Source: Actinomycetes bacterium (GTDB lineage Bacteria > Actinomycetota > Actinomycetes > Jiangellales > Jiangellaceae). From it: 34,695 nt of DNA. Position 1 is the first letter of the stretch. Each line of letters begins with the position of its first letter. Location: the NCBI GenBank assembly GCA_021793295.1, contig JAJYTA010000030.1:1-34695 (forward strand), in the 5' to 3' direction. This document shows, in pieces, positions 1 to 7,510 of this stretch. The notes beneath the pieces are model-generated. The model was given only the letters and a program-made list of their open reading frames with translations. It had not been told where the DNA came from and did not search any database. The position numbers and the translations under genes are program-made.

Positions 1-540
1 CAGCGGCTCGAACGGTTCGGTGATCGCCGGCTTCCCGGTGAGCGCCAGCGCGCCCATCGTGCGCCCATGAAACCCGCCCTGGGCTGCGACCATCTTCCTC
101 CGGCCGGTCCGGCGGGCGATCTTGAACGCCGCTTCGTTCGCCTCGGTACCGGAATTGGTGAAGAACACCCGGCCCGGCTCGCCGACGTCCAGAAGCTCGA
201 GCAACCGCTCAGCCAGCGACACCTGCGGCACGCTGGCGAAGAAGTTCGAGATGTGCCCCAACGTGGCCGCCTGAGCGGTGATCGCCGAGACCAGCAGCGG
301 ATGAGCATGCCCGAGTGCATTGACCGCCAAGCCCCCGAGCAGATCGAGGTAGCGCCGGCCGTCGACGTCCCACACGTAGCATCCCTCGCCGCGGACCAGG
401 ACCCGTTGCGGCGAGCCGAAGGTGTTCATCACCGCGTCGCTGTAGCGCTGCATCCAGACGTGGCCGCTGTCCTCCGCCGGCGCAGCCAGCCCGGGCACCT
501 GATCCACCATGCCGTCAGACACCATGCCGTCAGACACCAT
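1..540 (-). CDS. argD: Acetylornithine aminotransferase, N-terminal part (cut by window edge)
   Basis: PLP-dependent enzyme that converts N-acetylglutamate semialdehyde to N-acetylornithine in the cytoplasmic arginine pathway. Only the first 180 codons are inside the window; the frame is open to base 1 and the catalytic lysine lies beyond it. Visible family signatures are GYVWD-like [20 protein letters not shown], the segment ALGHAHP, the cofactor-binding [15 protein letters not shown] and [12 protein letters not shown]. It follows argB by 8 bp as the last visible gene of the arg operon. The start is ambiguous: three in-frame ATGs (540, 525, 510) are created by a 15-bp tandem duplication. A GGAG lies 13 nt before ATG 540, so no choice has an ideal Shine-Dalgarno. 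Identity is secure, start uncertain. Confidence 0.93.
   Translation of the reverse strand, partial: MVSDGMVSDGMVDQVPGLAAPAEDSGHVWMQRYSDAVMNTFGSPQRVLVRGEGCYVWDVDGRRYLDLLGGLAVNALGHAHPLLVSAITAQAATLGHISNFFASVPQVSLAERLLELLDVGEPGRVFFTNSGTEANEAAFKIARRTGRRKMVAAQGGFHGRTMGALALTGKPAITEPFEPL
511..540. repeat. 15-bp tandem duplication at the argD start
   Basis: The unit GCCGTCAGACACCAT is present twice in a row (511-525, 526-540). On the coding strand it places the peptide MVSDG twice before MVDQ, giving three consecutive in-frame ATG codons for argD. The unit length is a multiple of three, so copy number can change without breaking the frame. Confidence 0.9.
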
Positions 541-548
541 GTCGCCGA

Positions 549-1484
549 TCACGCTCCGTCCGTTGTCGGGATATCTGCTGATCGCGCGTCCGGGACCACC
601 ATGGTGCCGACGCCTTCGTCAGTGAAGACCTCGAGCAACAGCGAGTTGGGCACGCGTCCGTCGATCACCGTCGCCTCGGGCACCCCGCCGTCGACGGCAC
701 GCAGGCACGCCTGCATCTTCGGGACCATGCCGGCGGCCAGTGACGGCAGCAGGGCGGTCAACTCGCTGGCGGTGATCTCCTTGACGATCTCCGCGGGCTC
801 GGACCCGTCCGGCGTCCAGTTCCGGTACAGCCCCTCCACGTCGGTGAGCACGACGAGCTTCTCCGCGCCCAGGTGGACGGCCAGGGCCGCGGCCGCGGTA
901 TCGGCGTTGACGTTGTGCACCACGCCCTCGGGGTCCGGCGCCACCGACGAGACGACCGGGATCCGGCCGGCCTCGATCAGGTCGCGGACCGCATCGGCGT
1001 TCACCTCGGCGACATCACCCACGAGGCCGATGTCCACCGATTCGCCGTCGACGATCGCCGCCTGTCGCCGAGCGGTGAACAGTCCCGCGTCCTCGCCGGA
1101 CAGACCGACCGCGAACGGGCCGTGCGAGTTCATGATCCCGACGATCTCGCGTCCAACCTGCCCGACGAGCACCATCCGGACCACGTCCATCGCCTCCGGC
1201 GTGGTGACGCGCAACCCGCCGCGGAACTCGCTGGCGATGCCGAGCCGGTCGAGCATCGCCGAGATCTGCGGACCGCCGCCGTGAACGACCACAGGCATGA
1301 TGCCGGCCAGGCGAAGGAACACGATGTCGTCGGCGAAGGCCTGCTTGAGTTCGTCGTCGACCATCGCGTTGCCGCCGTACTTGACGACGACGATCTTGCC
1401 GTGAAATCTCTTCAACCACGGCAGCGCTTCGACGAGTACGCCTGCTTTGGCCAGCGCGTTGGCTGGATCGGTCGTCGCGGTCAT
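549..1484 (-). CDS. argB: N-acetylglutamate kinase
   Basis: Phosphorylates N-acetyl-L-glutamate with ATP, the second step of arginine synthesis, in the cytoplasm. The 311-residue protein is an amino-acid kinase: KYGGNAM at 35-41 (phosphate-binding lysine and glycines), HGGGPQI at 68-74, substrate loop RVTTPEAMD at 92-100, and LTDVEGLY at 213-220. About 30 residues precede the first beta strand. An N-terminal helix of this sort is typical of the hexameric, arginine-inhibited members of the family, so feedback inhibition is likely (inference). The ATG overlaps the argJ stop as ATGA, so translation is coupled to argJ; argD follows 8 bp downstream. Confidence 0.97.
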   Translation of the reverse strand: MTATTDPANALAKAGVLVEALPWLKRFHGKIVVVKYGGNAMVDDELKQAFADDIVFLRLAGIMPVVVHGGGPQISAMLDRLGIASEFRGGLRVTTPEAMDVVRMVLVGQVGREIVGIMNSHGPFAVGLSGEDAGLFTARRQAAIVDGESVDIGLVGDVAEVNADAVRDLIEAGRIPVVSSVAPDPEGVVHNVNADTAAAALAVHLGAEKLVVLTDVEGLYRNWTPDGSEPAEIVKEITASELTALLPSLAAGMVPKMQACLRAVDGGVPEATVIDGRVPNSLLLEVFTDEGVGTMVVPDARSADIPTTDGA

Positions 1485-2638
1485 GTCGAATACGCCGAGT
1501 TCTCGTGTACGTAGTCGTGGGTGAGGTCGCTGGTCCGGATGGTCGCTTCGTGCCGGCCCGCGCCGAGGTCGATCTCGACGAGCACGTGCCGCCCCGACAA
1601 GTCGACCGCCGTCGCCGGCTCACCGTGGCGGGTACCGCCACCACGGCAGACCTCCACACCGTTCATCGCGATGTCGATCGCGTCCGGTTCGAACGTGGCC
1701 GACGTCGTGCCGACCGCCGCCAACACCCGGCCCCAGTTCGGATCGCCACCGAACACAGCGGCCTTGAACAGGTTGCTGCGGGCCACGGCACGCCCGACCG
1801 CCAACGCGTCCGCCTCGTCGGCAGCGCCCCGGACGACGATCTCGATGTCGTGGTGCGAGCCCTCGGCGTCGGTCCACAGCTGCCGCGCCAGGTCGTCGCA
1901 GACCGTCGTCACCGCTGCGGTGAGCTCGTCTCGGCCGGCCGTCACGCCGGACGTGCCGCTGGCCATCAGGATCACGGTGTCGTTGGTGGACATGCACCCG
2001 TCGGTGTCGAGCCGGTCGAAGCTCACCGCGGTCGCCGCACGCAGCGCCGCGTCCAGATCGGCCGCGTCGGCGACCGCGTCGGTGGTGATCACCACGAGCA
2101 TCGTGGCCAACGCCGGTGCGAGCATGCCGGCCCCCTTGGCCATGCCGCCGACCACCCAGCCGTCGCCGGTGGCCACCGCCTCCTTGGCCACGGTGTCGGT
2201 GGTCATGATGGCCTCGGCCGCCACCGCGCCGCCTGTCGCCGACAACTGTTCGGCCGCGGCCTTGATACCGGCCTCCAGCAGACCTCGATCCAGTGGTTGG
2301 CCGATCAGCCCCGTCGAGCACACAGCGACGTCGAACGCGGCGCCGCCGACGAGCTCGGCGACCAGCTCGGCGCTGGCATGCGTGGTCTGGAAGCCCTCGG
2401 GGCCGTTGTAGCAATTGGCGCCCCCGGAGTTCAGCACGACCGCTGACAGCTGGCCGTCGGCGATGGTCCGTTCGCTCCACAGCACCGGGTTCGCCTTGCA
2501 GCGGTTGGACGTGAACACCGCGGCGGCGTCGCGGCGAGGCCCGTCGTTGACGACGAGCGCGACATCGGGTTTGCCGCTGGGTTTGAGGCCGGCGGTGACA
2601 CCCGCGGCCCGGAACCCCGCGGCTGCGGTGACGGACAT
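1481..2638 (-). CDS. argJ: Bifunctional ornithine acetyltransferase / N-acetylglutamate synthase
   Basis: Transfers the acetyl group from N-acetylornithine to glutamate, recycling acetyl in the arginine pathway; some members also use acetyl-CoA. The 385-residue length is normal. The self-cleavage motif is visible in [14 protein letters not shown], with predicted cleavage between Ala178 and Thr179, which makes Thr179 the new N-terminal nucleophile of the beta chain. The oxyanion-hole segment VCSTGLIGQ (106-114) and the family C-terminus HENSAYST are also present. The gene ends with an ATGA overlap with argB and starts 34 bp after the ACT-domain gene. Confidence 0.97.
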   Translation of the reverse strand: MSVTAAAGFRAAGVTAGLKPSGKPDVALVVNDGPRRDAAAVFTSNRCKANPVLWSERTIADGQLSAVVLNSGGANCYNGPEGFQTTHASAELVAELVGGAAFDVAVCSTGLIGQPLDRGLLEAGIKAAAEQLSATGGAVAAEAIMTTDTVAKEAVATGDGWVVGGMAKGAGMLAPALATMLVVITTDAVADAADLDAALRAATAVSFDRLDTDGCMSTNDTVILMASGTSGVTAGRDELTAAVTTVCDDLARQLWTDAEGSHHDIEIVVRGAADEADALAVGRAVARSNLFKAAVFGGDPNWGRVLAAVGTTSATFEPDAIDIAMNGVEVCRGGGTRHGEPATAVDLSGRHVLVEIDLGAGRHEATIRTSDLTHDYVHENSAYST

Positions 2639-2672
2639 GATGATTCGCTCCCCACTGTGAGCTCGGCGGATC

Positions 2673-3068
2673 CTACGACTGATCGACGACGACGTGGCCG
2701 CGTCGTCGCAGTGCTTCCTTCGCCGCTCCGCTGCGGCCGGCGGGGACGAGGATCCAGTCGGTGTCGTGAGTCGAGAGGGTGAACACGCTGATCTCGGCCT
2801 CGGCCAGCGGCTGCAGCAGCCCCGCGAGGACTCCGGTCAGCGTGAAGTCGAGCGGACCGGCGACGGAGAAGGACGTGAACGGTCCCTCGTGCGGCACACC
2901 GCTGGGCACGGCACTCGCCGCGCAGACGAGGCTCGTCTCGTCCGCGGTGTAGGTGAGCGAGACGATCGGTGCGGGATGGGTGGTGGCCCAATCCGGCGCT
3001 TCGGCCCCGGCCGGCAACCGGCACACGGCGAGGTCGCCTGGATGCTCGTGCAGCGTGCGAGCGCTCAC
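2673..3068 (-). CDS. Small ACT-domain protein inside the arginine operon
   Basis: A 131-residue protein with no recognisable enzyme domain. The C-terminal half reads as an ACT domain of the ACT_7 type: GPLDFTLTG at 71-79 and [18 protein letters not shown] at 90-107. That subfamily (known from aspartate-kinase-like proteins and from the animal arginine sensor CASTOR1) binds amino acids at the domain interface. The GTG start overlaps the argC stop as GTGA and argJ begins 34 bp after its stop, so it is co-translated with arginine enzymes. An arginine- or intermediate-sensing role is inference from fold and position; it could equally be a general ACT protein of unknown ligand. No DNA-binding domain is visible. 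Confidence 0.85.
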   Translation of the reverse strand: MSARTLHEHPGDLAVCRLPAGAEAPDWATTHPAPIVSLTYTADETSLVCAASAVPSGVPHEGPFTSFSVAGPLDFTLTGVLAGLLQPLAEAEISVFTLSTHDTDWILVPAGRSGAAKEALRRRGHVVVDQS

Positions 3069-4105
3069 GGAGCCACCCCTGAGGTCGACAGTCCCCGCGT
3101 CTCGGACAGCCCCAGCGCGATGTTGGCCGACTGCACGGCCGCGCCCGCGGTGCCTTTGGTCAAGTTGTCGATCGCGACCACCGCGACCACTCGCCCGGCA
3201 CGCTCGTCCACCGCGACCTGGACGTGCGCGGTGTTGGCGCCGAGGACGGCGGCGGTGGTCGGCCATTGCCCCTCGGCCAGCAGGTGCACGAACGGCTCGT
3301 CGGCGTACGCGTGCAGCCATGCCTCTCGCGCCGTGGCGGCCTCGCCGGTCAGTTTGGCGGTGACGGTGGCCAGGATCCCCCGGCTCATCGGGACGAGGGT
3401 CGGCGTGAACGACAGGCTGACCGGTGCGCCTGCGGCAGCGGCGAGATTCTGCTCGATCTCGGGGATGTGACGGTGCACACCGCCGACGGCGTACGGGCTG
3501 GCGGCACCGAGGATCTCACTGGCCAGCAGGTGCGGCTTCAACGACTTGCCAGCGCCGGATGGCCCGCAGGCCAGCACTGCCACGATGTCGTCGGGCGCCA
3601 CGACACCGGCCGCCAGCCCTGGCGCGAGGGCCAAGCTGACCGCGGTGACGTTGCATCCGGGCACGGCGACGCGACGCGCGTTTCGCAGAGCCTCCCGCTG
3701 GCGGGTGCCGTCGGCGCGGATCAACTCCGGCAGGCCGTAGGGCCACGACCCCGCGTGTTCGCTGCCGTAGAACGCCGTCCAGGCGTCGGCGTCGATCAGA
3801 CGGTGGTCCGCGCCGCAGTCGAGGACGAGTACATCGTCGGGCAACTGTGCCGCGATCGGTCCGGATGCACCGTGCGGCAGCGCCAGCACGACGACGTCGT
3901 GGCCGGCCAGCGCTGCGGCGGTGGTCGGTTCGAAGACCCGGTCGGCCAACTCCACCAGATGGGGGTGCTGCTCGATCACCCGCGCACCGGCGTTCGTGTG
4001 AGCCGTGACCGTGCCCACCTCGACGTCGGGATGCGCGAGGAGCAGTCGTAGAACTTCGCCACCGGCATATCCGCTCGCGCCTGCGACGGCCGCTGTCACA
4101 CCCAT
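3065..4105 (-). CDS. argC: N-acetyl-gamma-glutamyl-phosphate reductase
   Basis: NADPH-dependent reduction of N-acetylglutamyl phosphate to the semialdehyde, third step of arginine synthesis. With the ATG at 4105 the protein has 346 residues. The Rossmann motif GASGYAGGE is at 9-17 and the catalytic cysteine is Cys151 in VPGCNVTA; the C-terminal half shows the dimerisation region ([23 protein letters not shown]). This start puts eight residues before GASGY, as in relatives, and fits a leaderless promoter; ATG 4111 (two residues longer) is the alternative. The open frame runs on upstream to 4987 antisense to another gene, but that part has no protein-like conservation. First gene of the arg operon. 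Confidence 0.95.
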   Translation of the reverse strand: MGVTAAVAGASGYAGGEVLRLLLAHPDVEVGTVTAHTNAGARVIEQHPHLVELADRVFEPTTAAALAGHDVVVLALPHGASGPIAAQLPDDVLVLDCGADHRLIDADAWTAFYGSEHAGSWPYGLPELIRADGTRQREALRNARRVAVPGCNVTAVSLALAPGLAAGVVAPDDIVAVLACGPSGAGKSLKPHLLASEILGAASPYAVGGVHRHIPEIEQNLAAAAGAPVSLSFTPTLVPMSRGILATVTAKLTGEAATAREAWLHAYADEPFVHLLAEGQWPTTAAVLGANTAHVQVAVDERAGRVVAVVAIDNLTKGTAGAAVQSANIALGLSETRGLSTSGVAP

Positions 4106-4141
4106 AGGCATGATTATGTCGCTCACAGAAAGTTCATGCAA
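4105..4141 (-). promoter_or_regulatory. Predicted argC operon promoter, leaderless
   Basis: On the minus strand TTGCAT (4141-4136) and CATAAT (4118-4113) are 17 bp apart. The seven bases after the -10 put the transcription start on the A of ATG 4105. TTGCAT followed by GAAC also resembles an ARG-box half-site used by ArgR, so the regulator could cover the -35 region. Promoter geometry is read directly; ArgR binding is inference. Confidence 0.5.
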
Positions 4142-4219
4142 ACCATAGATCTGTGTGCCCCGGCTCAGGCGCCGAAAAAACCGATGCGCCTCGTGCGCCG
4201 CGCGGGCACGATGATGCCC

Positions 4220-5167
4220 ATGTCCACGCCACCCCCGGCGGCCGGGAGCCGTCTTCCGTGGGACCGGCTGCCCGCCCACGTCCAGGACGCTATCGAACAG
4301 CGCCTGGGCGCACCGGTCGTGCGTGCGACGAATCAGTCCGGCGGCTTCTCCCCCGGCGTCGCGGCACGGGTCACCTGCGCCGACGGCAGCCGGGCGTTCG
4401 TCAAGGCCGTCGGGACCGAGCTGAACGACCGATCCCCCGACATTCACCGCGCCGAAGCGCGGATCACGGCGCAACTGCCGCGCAGAGCGCCGGTTCCCCG
4501 GTTGCGTGCGACCTACGACGACGGCGTCTGGGTCGCGCTGATCTTCGACGAGATCGATGGCCGGATGCCGGCGGAACCGTGGCGCCGCGACGAGCTCGAT
4601 CGTGTCCTCACCGCCGTCACCGAACTGTCCCGCACGCTCACGCCGTGCCCGATCTCCGGTGCGCCGAACGCGCGCGAATCGATCGCGAAGGAGTTCCTGC
4701 ACGGGTACCGGCAGCTGCTTGAACAGGCGCCGGACGACCTCGACCCGTGGGAGCAACGGCACCTGCCCGATCTGGCCGAGCTCGGCGAGGCAGCGCTGGA
4801 CCACGTCGACGGCAACACGCTCGTCCACTTCGACCTGCGCGCGGACAACATCCTGCTCGACGGCGACCGCGTGTGGTTCGTCGACTGGCCGTGGGCCTTC
4901 GCGGGCGCACCGTGGATCGACTCGCTGATGCTCGTCAAGAACGCCGTCTTCCACGGTCACGATCCTGAGCCCATCGTCGACCGGCATCCGCTGCTCGCCA
5001 CCGTCGAGCCCGCCGTCATCACCGGATTCGTCGCAGGCATGGCCGGGTTCTTCGCCCTGGCCTGCCGCCGGCCGGCTCCGCCGGGCCTACCGACGCTTCG
5101 CGAATTCCAACGCGCTCAACACCGGACCACGCTGGCTTGGCTGCGCCGCCGGCTCGACTGGGGTTGA
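4220..5167 (+). CDS. Aminoglycoside phosphotransferase-fold (APH/choline kinase-like) protein
   Basis: A 315-residue kinase-like protein. The Brenner motif HFDLRADN is at 203-210 (catalytic Asp205, Asn210) and the metal-binding Asp222 lies in VDWPWA; an ATP-binding N-lobe is seen as [11 protein letters not shown] with Lys62 in AFVKAVG. The family phosphorylates small hydroxylated molecules, including aminoglycosides, homoserine or choline; the substrate here cannot be told from sequence, and antibiotic resistance should not be assumed. In-frame ATGs occur at 4184, 4211, 4214 and 4220 with no convincing Shine-Dalgarno; 4220 is chosen because homology-like sequence begins shortly after it. Divergent from argC. 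Confidence 0.85.
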   Translation: MSTPPPAAGSRLPWDRLPAHVQDAIEQRLGAPVVRATNQSGGFSPGVAARVTCADGSRAFVKAVGTELNDRSPDIHRAEARITAQLPRRAPVPRLRATYDDGVWVALIFDEIDGRMPAEPWRRDELDRVLTAVTELSRTLTPCPISGAPNARESIAKEFLHGYRQLLEQAPDDLDPWEQRHLPDLAELGEAALDHVDGNTLVHFDLRADNILLDGDRVWFVDWPWAFAGAPWIDSLMLVKNAVFHGHDPEPIVDRHPLLATVEPAVITGFVAGMAGFFALACRRPAPPGLPTLREFQRAQHRTTLAWLRRRLDWG

Positions 5168-5190
5168 TCGGGCGGCCTGCGTCGCCCACG

Positions 5191-5203
5191 TAGGCTGCTG
5201 GGG
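5191..5203 (+). promoter_or_regulatory. Predicted leaderless promoter of the MFS gene
   Basis: TAGGCT at 5191-5196 is followed by six bases and then GTG 5203, so transcription would begin on the start codon. No good -35 hexamer is visible. Confidence 0.45.
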
Positions 5204-6435
5204 TGACGGCTGCCCGGAGGATTACACCCGCACACCGTCGTCATCAGATCTTGGCGTTGACCGCCATCGTCATGATCGGGCTCAACCTGCGACCGGCCGC
5301 CAACGCCATGGGTGCCGTGATACCCGAGGTCCGGGCCGATCTCGGCCTGTCGGCCACGGCAGCCGGCGTCCTCAACGGGCTACCCGGGCTGTGCTTCGTG
5401 ATCTTCGGGCTCACCGCCCCCGCGGTGGGTTCGCGTCTCGGCGCGCACCGCACCGTGGTCACGGCGTTGGTGGTCATGGTGGCCGGCCAGTTGGCGCGGG
5501 TCGTCTTCCCGGGCGTCGTCGCGGTCTTCCTCGGCAGCGTCGTGGCCCTGGCCGGCATGGCGATGGGCAACATCTTGCTGCCGGGGCTGGTTCGCATTCA
5601 CTTCCCCCGCCGGGTCGCGGCCGTCACGTCGCTGTACACGACCTGCATGCTCGTCGGCGCCGCCGCGGCCTCGGGCCTGACGGTGCCGATCGGGAACGGA
5701 CTCGACGGCGGCTGGCGCGCCGGAGTAGGGAGCTGGGCGATCCTGGCCTGCGCCGCGCTCATCCCCTGGATCGCCTTGATCGTCACCGACCGGGTCAACG
5801 CCGGTGAGCAGCAGGTTCACGGGGGTCCGCGGATCCGGCTGCGCGCACTGCTGCGCAATCCGGTCGCATGGTCGATGGCGATGTTCTTCGGGACTCAGTC
5901 GATGCAGGCCTACGTCGTGACCGGTTGGTTGTCGCAGATCCTGGTCGACGCCGGCGTGGACTTGCCCGCTGCAGGAAGCGCCGTGGCGGTGTTCGTCGTG
6001 GCCGGCATACCAGTCGCCGCGCTCATGCCGATCCTCGCGCGCCGACAGTCCCGGTTGCCGCTCCTGGTCGGCTCCCTGGCCATCAGCTACGTCGTCGGCT
6101 ATGTGGGGCTGCTCATGTGGCCCGCGCAGGGCTTGTGGGTCTGGCCGGCGTTCATCGGAGCAGGCGGCGGCGCTTTCGCCTTGTCGTTGCTGATGGTGAC
6201 GTTGCGAGCGCGCACCATCTCCGGCCTGACCGCGCTGTCGGCGTTCGGGCAGAGCGGCGGATACGTCTCGGCGACCCTGGGACCGTTCGTCTTCGGGCTC
6301 TTGCACGACCTGAGCGGCGGCTGGACCGTGCCCATCATGATGATGATCGTCGTCGCCCTCGCGATGATCGTCGCCGGCTTCTTGATCGCGCGTCCGCAAT
6401 CCGTCGAAGACCACCTACCTCTTGGGTCCAAATGA
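5203..6435 (+). CDS. MFS permease, CynX/NimT (cyanate/nitroimidazole) type
   Basis: A 410-residue inner-membrane transporter with about 12 hydrophobic segments and a charged central loop near residues 190-205. The start of the first helix, IGLNLRPAANAMGAVIPEV, and PGLCFVIFGLTAPAVGSRLG match the CynX/NimT branch of the major facilitator superfamily, which contains cyanate and 2-nitroimidazole permeases. Substrate unknown. The GTG start has no Shine-Dalgarno but sits six bases after a -10 element. The stop codon TGA is the fourth to sixth base of repeat copy A (6430-6492), so the last codons were probably set by arrival of that element; the C-terminal tail after the last helix is short. Confidence 0.9.
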   Translation: MTAARRITPAHRRHQILALTAIVMIGLNLRPAANAMGAVIPEVRADLGLSATAAGVLNGLPGLCFVIFGLTAPAVGSRLGAHRTVVTALVVMVAGQLARVVFPGVVAVFLGSVVALAGMAMGNILLPGLVRIHFPRRVAAVTSLYTTCMLVGAAAASGLTVPIGNGLDGGWRAGVGSWAILACAALIPWIALIVTDRVNAGEQQVHGGPRIRLRALLRNPVAWSMAMFFGTQSMQAYVVTGWLSQILVDAGVDLPAAGSAVAVFVVAGIPVAALMPILARRQSRLPLLVGSLAISYVVGYVGLLMWPAQGLWVWPAFIGAGGGAFALSLLMVTLRARTISGLTALSAFGQSGGYVSATLGPFVFGLLHDLSGGWTVPIMMMIVVALAMIVAGFLIARPQSVEDHLPLGSK

Positions 6436-6492
6436 TCATGTTCACTTGGTGATTCCCTGCCGCACCACCCATACACGCCTCGTGGTGCAGCA
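6430..6492 (-). repeat. 63-bp dispersed repeat, copy A
   Basis: Read on the plus strand it begins AAATGATCATGTTCACT and ends GTGCAGCA. It matches copy C (34505-34567) at 56 of 63 positions and copy B (6621-6683) at 50 of 63, without gaps. It is inverted relative to B and C. Its first bases supply the MFS stop codon. Confidence 0.9.
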
Positions 6493-6620
6493 CGAAGCCT
6501 CGTGGTGCTCGACACCACCCCGCCGCACGCGGCGATCGTGCGGTCCGAGCACCGCGCTGGGCGGCACCGGGGGCGCTCGGGGCCGCTGACGCCCCGCACG
6601 CGGTGCACCCCTAGGACTTC

Positions 6621-6683
6621 TGCTGCATCAACAGGCGTGCACGGGTGGTGGACCAGGCGAATACCTAGTGAACATGATCATTT
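6621..6683 (+). repeat. 63-bp dispersed repeat, copy B
   Basis: Same element as copy A in opposite orientation; it runs from TGCTGCATCA to CATGATCATTT on the plus strand. It agrees with copy C at 55 of 63 positions and ends 14 bp from the SDR stop codon. Confidence 0.9.
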
Positions 6684-6697
6684 GAAAGCATCGGGGC

Positions 6698-7510
6698 TCA
6701 AGGGAGGGGGTCGTCGGGGCCGTACGGGATCAGCCCCAGGACCCGCGCTCCCCCATCCACGATCTCGGTGCGCTTGTCGAGCAGAGACTCGACGGTGTCG
6801 GTGCCCGCCCGAACGTACCGCCCGGCCAGCTCGTCGAGGCGGCCGGCACTGATCGCCGCCACCATCTCGACCACCGCCTCGGGCGGCGTCCACGTCGTGC
6901 GCCCCTCGTGCATCGGCATCGCGGTGGTCATCTCGGTACGCACGTGCCCCGGCGCCACGTCGAAGGCGTAAATGCCCTCGTCACGGTACTGCGCGTCGAT
7001 CAGGGTGGTCAGTCGCGCCAGGGCGCCCTTGCTGATGCCGTACCCCGTGTAGGCCTGCGTCGCCTTGTACCCCGATCCGCTGTTGATGTTCACGATGCGT
7101 CCGCCGCCACCGGCCAGCATCACCGGGAGAACGGCATGACTGACCAGGACGGGTCCGCGCACGTTCACCTCGACCACCCGCCAGGTGTCCTCGACGTCGG
7201 TGTCGAGGAAGGCCCGCTCCACCGGCTCGATCACGCCGGCGTTGTTCACCAGCAAGTCGATGCGGTCGAGACTGCCGACGACGGCGTCGACGGCGCGGGC
7301 CACGTCGTCGCGGTCGGTCACGTCGGCGCTGACGCCGACCGCCACGACGTCGTGGCTCCGGCATTGCGCGACTACGGCGTCGAGCCGTTGCTGATCACGG
7401 GCCAGCAAGCCCACGCTCACGCCGCGCTGGGCCAGGCCGATCGCCAGTTCTCGGCCGATGCCGCGGCTGGCGCCGGTGATCAGAGCCGTGTGCCCGGCCG
7501 GCTGAGGCAT
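6698..7510 (-). CDS. Short-chain dehydrogenase/reductase (SDR), unknown substrate
   Basis: A 270-residue classical SDR oxidoreductase. Cofactor motif TGASRGIG is at 12-19, NNAG at 89-92, and the catalytic set is Asn117, Ser144, Tyr157 and Lys161 (YGISK). Arg at the end of beta-2 (LLAR, 35-38) suggests NADP(H). The substrate is unknown. The ATG overlaps the pheT stop as TGATG, so it is translated from the phe transcript, an unusual partner for a tRNA synthetase operon. A TTG three bases upstream is a less likely start. The 3' end faces the inverted-repeat element. Confidence 0.9.
   Translation of the reverse strand: MPQPAGHTALITGASRGIGRELAIGLAQRGVSVGLLARDQQRLDAVVAQCRSHDVVAVGVSADVTDRDDVARAVDAVVGSLDRIDLLVNNAGVIEPVERAFLDTDVEDTWRVVEVNVRGPVLVSHAVLPVMLAGGGGRIVNINSGSGYKATQAYTGYGISKGALARLTTLIDAQYRDEGIYAFDVAPGHVRTEMTTAMPMHEGRTTWTPPEAVVEMVAAISAGRLDELAGRYVRAGTDTVESLLDKRTEIVDGGARVLGLIPYGPDDPLP

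Larger units (their letters stand above)
6430..6683. mobile_element. 254-bp inverted-repeat element (MITE-like), no coding capacity
   Basis: Copies A and B of the 63-bp repeat face each other and flank a 128-bp GC-rich core (6493-6620) that holds no credible gene. The core has several perfect hairpins: GTGGTG/CACCAC arms at 6502-6507 and 6513-6518, CCGCACG/CGTGCGG arms at 6523-6529 and 6537-6543, and the palindrome GGTGCACC at 6602-6609. No target-site duplication is evident at the outer edges. It lies between two convergent genes and may also terminate both transcripts. A mobile origin is inferred from the inverted arms and from the solo copy 28 kb away. Confidence 0.6.

Noticed and set aside
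4112-4987. Upstream extension of the argC frame to a 640-residue protein
   Set aside because: The extension runs antisense to the phosphotransferase-fold gene, has no family resemblance and a skewed composition; ArgC is complete from 4105.
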